DNA of 64,000 nt from Porphyromonas vaginalis (lineage in GTDB: Bacteria > Bacteroidota > Bacteroidia > Bacteroidales > Porphyromonadaceae). Location: assembly GCF_958301595.1 (NCBI RefSeq), contig NZ_CATQJU010000001.1:868001-932000 (forward strand), given 5' to 3'. How positions within the stretch are numbered: the stretch's first letter is position 1; the number at the start of each line of letters is the position of its first letter. Under the pieces are notes generated by a model that saw only the letters and a list, made by a program, of their open reading frames with translations, searched no databases and had not been told where the DNA came from. This document shows, piece by piece, positions 62,788 through 64,000 of the stretch. The translations under genes and the position numbers were made by a program.

Positions 62788-63573
62788 CTAGCGACGCTGG
62801 GGGTAGATGTAGGGTCGGCCGGAGGCGGGGGCGGGCTGCACGAGGACGGTGGTGTGGTAGGCCGTCTGGAGGTGCGCCGCGGTAAGGACCGTCTGGGGCG
62901 TGCCGTGCGCTAGCAGGCCATCGGAACCAAAGAGGATGAGCTCCTCGCAGTATTCGGAGGCTATGTTGATGTCGTGGAGGATCATCAGGATCGTCAGCCC
63001 CTCCGCGTGAAGGGTCTCGAGGAGCTGCATGATCTCGCTCGTGTAGCCGATGTCTAGGTGCGAGATCGGCTCGTCGAGGAGGAGGAGCTGTGGCTCCTGC
63101 GTGAGTGCTTGTGCTATGGCGACCATCTGCTGTTCGCCACCGCTCAGTTCGTCGAGTCGCTTGTCGGCTAGCCGGGTGATGCCAGTGCGCTCGATGTAGT
63201 GGGTGCAGCGTGCGTGATCCTCCTCGCTGTAACCGATCTGAAAGCGCTTGAAGTAGGGCAGTCGTCCCATGAGGACGTAGTCGTAGACCCTGAGTGGCTG
63301 AGGCGTGATCTGCTGATTGACCATCGAGACGAGGCGAGCACGCTCACGGAGGGTGTAGTGGGCGAGGGGTTTGTCGAGCAAACTTATCTTTCCAGAGAGT
63401 GGGAGAAGGACGCCCGTAAGGGTTTTGAAGCAGGTGCTTTTGCCCGCTCCATTAGGCCCGATGATGGCGGTCAGGGAGCCACGAGCTATGGCGAGGTCGA
63501 GGGGGCCGATGACCGCTTTGCGACCATAGCCACAGATGAGTTGCTCGGCACGTAAGATCGTCTGACTGGTCAT
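62788..63573 (-). CDS. ABC importer ATPase, FecE/BtuD type
   Basis: Start at 63573 (MTSQTILRAEQL), overlapping the permease stop by 4 bp; the longer frame has an implausible Arg/His-rich N-terminus. 261 residues. Walker A GPNGAGKST, signature LSGGEQQMVAIAQAL, Walker B LLLLDEPISHLD, H-loop MILHDINIA. The FecE family powers uptake of iron-siderophores, heme or cobalamin; the substrate is not determined. Confidence 0.93.
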   Translation of the reverse strand: MTSQTILRAEQLICGYGRKAVIGPLDLAIARGSLTAIIGPNGAGKSTCFKTLTGVLLPLSGKISLLDKPLAHYTLRERARLVSMVNQQITPQPLRVYDYVLMGRLPYFKRFQIGYSEEDHARCTHYIERTGITRLADKRLDELSGGEQQMVAIAQALTQEPQLLLLDEPISHLDIGYTSEIMQLLETLHAEGLTILMILHDINIASEYCEELILFGSDGLLAHGTPQTVLTAAHLQTAYHTTVLVQPAPASGRPYIYPQRR

Positions 63574-64000
63574 ATCTGGTGCGAGCGTCTGGTGCGGTGA
63601 ATGAGGTAGAGGAAGGCGACGCCACCGATCAAGCCAGTGATGACGCCTATCGGCAGCTCGATGGGCGAAAGGATGGTGCGTGCCAACATATCGCAAAGAA
63701 TGAGAAAGATGCCGCCATTGATGAAGCTCCCGATGAGGAGGACTCGGTAGTCATTGCCTAAAAGGATGCGTGTCGCCTGCGGGATGACTAGCCCGACGAA
63801 GCCGATGACGCCAGCGACGGCGACGCAGGCACTAGTCAGCAGCGAACTGAGTACGAAGAGCCACAACACGACCCGTCGGGTGTCGATGCCGAGCTGCTGC
63901 GCTTTGAGTTCGCCTAGACGAAGCGCATTGAGCGACTGCACGAAGAGGTAGCTGACCCCTAGGAGGAGCAAAGTGAAGAGGAGCATGCCCCAGACGATGA
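63570..64000 (-). CDS. ABC importer permease, FecCD family (partial)
   Basis: The C-terminal 143 codons are visible; the frame is open to the right edge. 'RVVLWLFVLSSLLTSACVAVAGVIGFVGLVIPQATR' pattern, LIGSFINGGIFLILCDMLAR and 'ELPIGVITGLIGGVAFLYLI' match the last helices of BtuC/FecC permeases, including the coupling-helix region. It would work with the ATPase that follows. Confidence 0.92.
   Translation of the reverse strand, partial: IVWGMLLFTLLLLGVSYLFVQSLNALRLGELKAQQLGIDTRRVVLWLFVLSSLLTSACVAVAGVIGFVGLVIPQATRILLGNDYRVLLIGSFINGGIFLILCDMLARTILSPIELPIGVITGLIGGVAFLYLIHRTRRSHQI

Overview
The window looks like chromosomal DNA of a Bacteroidales bacterium, most likely a Porphyromonas species of moderate to high GC. 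The evidence is the gene content (DUF4271 protein, a Bacteroidetes-type LptD, a HemD / RnpA-YidD / TatD block, a tiny COX24-like basic protein), the near absence of Shine-Dalgarno sites, and several good Bacteroidetes promoters (TAnnTTTG preceded at 19 bp by TTG). The genus assignment is an inference. Almost all genes lie on the minus strand. Exceptions are an AraC regulator, cardiolipin synthase, purN and two transposase units.

Layout: 1-8.2 kb holds the argS start, a porin, a YitT protein, and an envelope operon (LptD, two rhomboids, an EEP phosphatase). 8.2-10.3 kb is a composite repeat and an araC gene. 10.3-18.7 kb is a compact operon (ABC-F, ruvX, def, TPR protein, ABC-F, ABC exporter). 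18.7-21 kb is a second composite repeat split by an IS3-type element. 21-26.5 kb holds cls, a candidate structured RNA, the RNase G gene, a COX24-like ORF, HU, and a tRNA-Glu / rpsT / tRNA-Glu unit. 26.5-34 kb holds nadK, HIRAN and J-domain proteins, then tatD, rnpA-yidD, hemD, DUF4271, coaE, YbbR and yajC. 34.3-39.1 kb is ispE, recQ and recJ. 39.3-40.6 kb is an ISAs1-type element, followed by a repeat, rnc, fabF, acpP and purN. 44.8-47.3 kb is a DUF2130 gene and an IS30-type transposase. 47.8-53.3 kb is tRNA-Gly, rpsO, an L,D-transpeptidase, a TRIC channel, udk, a glycosyltransferase and tyrS. 53.6-57.3 kb is an unknown lipoprotein, a serpin remnant cut by an IS3 element, and another repeat. 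58.3-64 kb is mfd, folD and an iron-type ABC importer running off the edge.

The genes are mostly housekeeping: translation, DNA repair, fatty acid, isoprenoid, folate and NADP synthesis, and outer-membrane assembly. The most unusual content is the repeats. A composite intergenic element carries five CCACGTGG palindromes at exact 22-bp spacing (3 + 2) around a core of three 21-bp repeats. That core is in opposite orientation in different copies. The element is accompanied by heptanucleotide arrays and by about 90-bp MITEs that share ends with the resident ISAs1 element. A different 175-bp element is inserted in frame inside tatD, adding 60 codons without breaking the reading frame. A candidate RNA of about 300 nt with a clear promoter and two terminators lies between cls and the RNase G gene.
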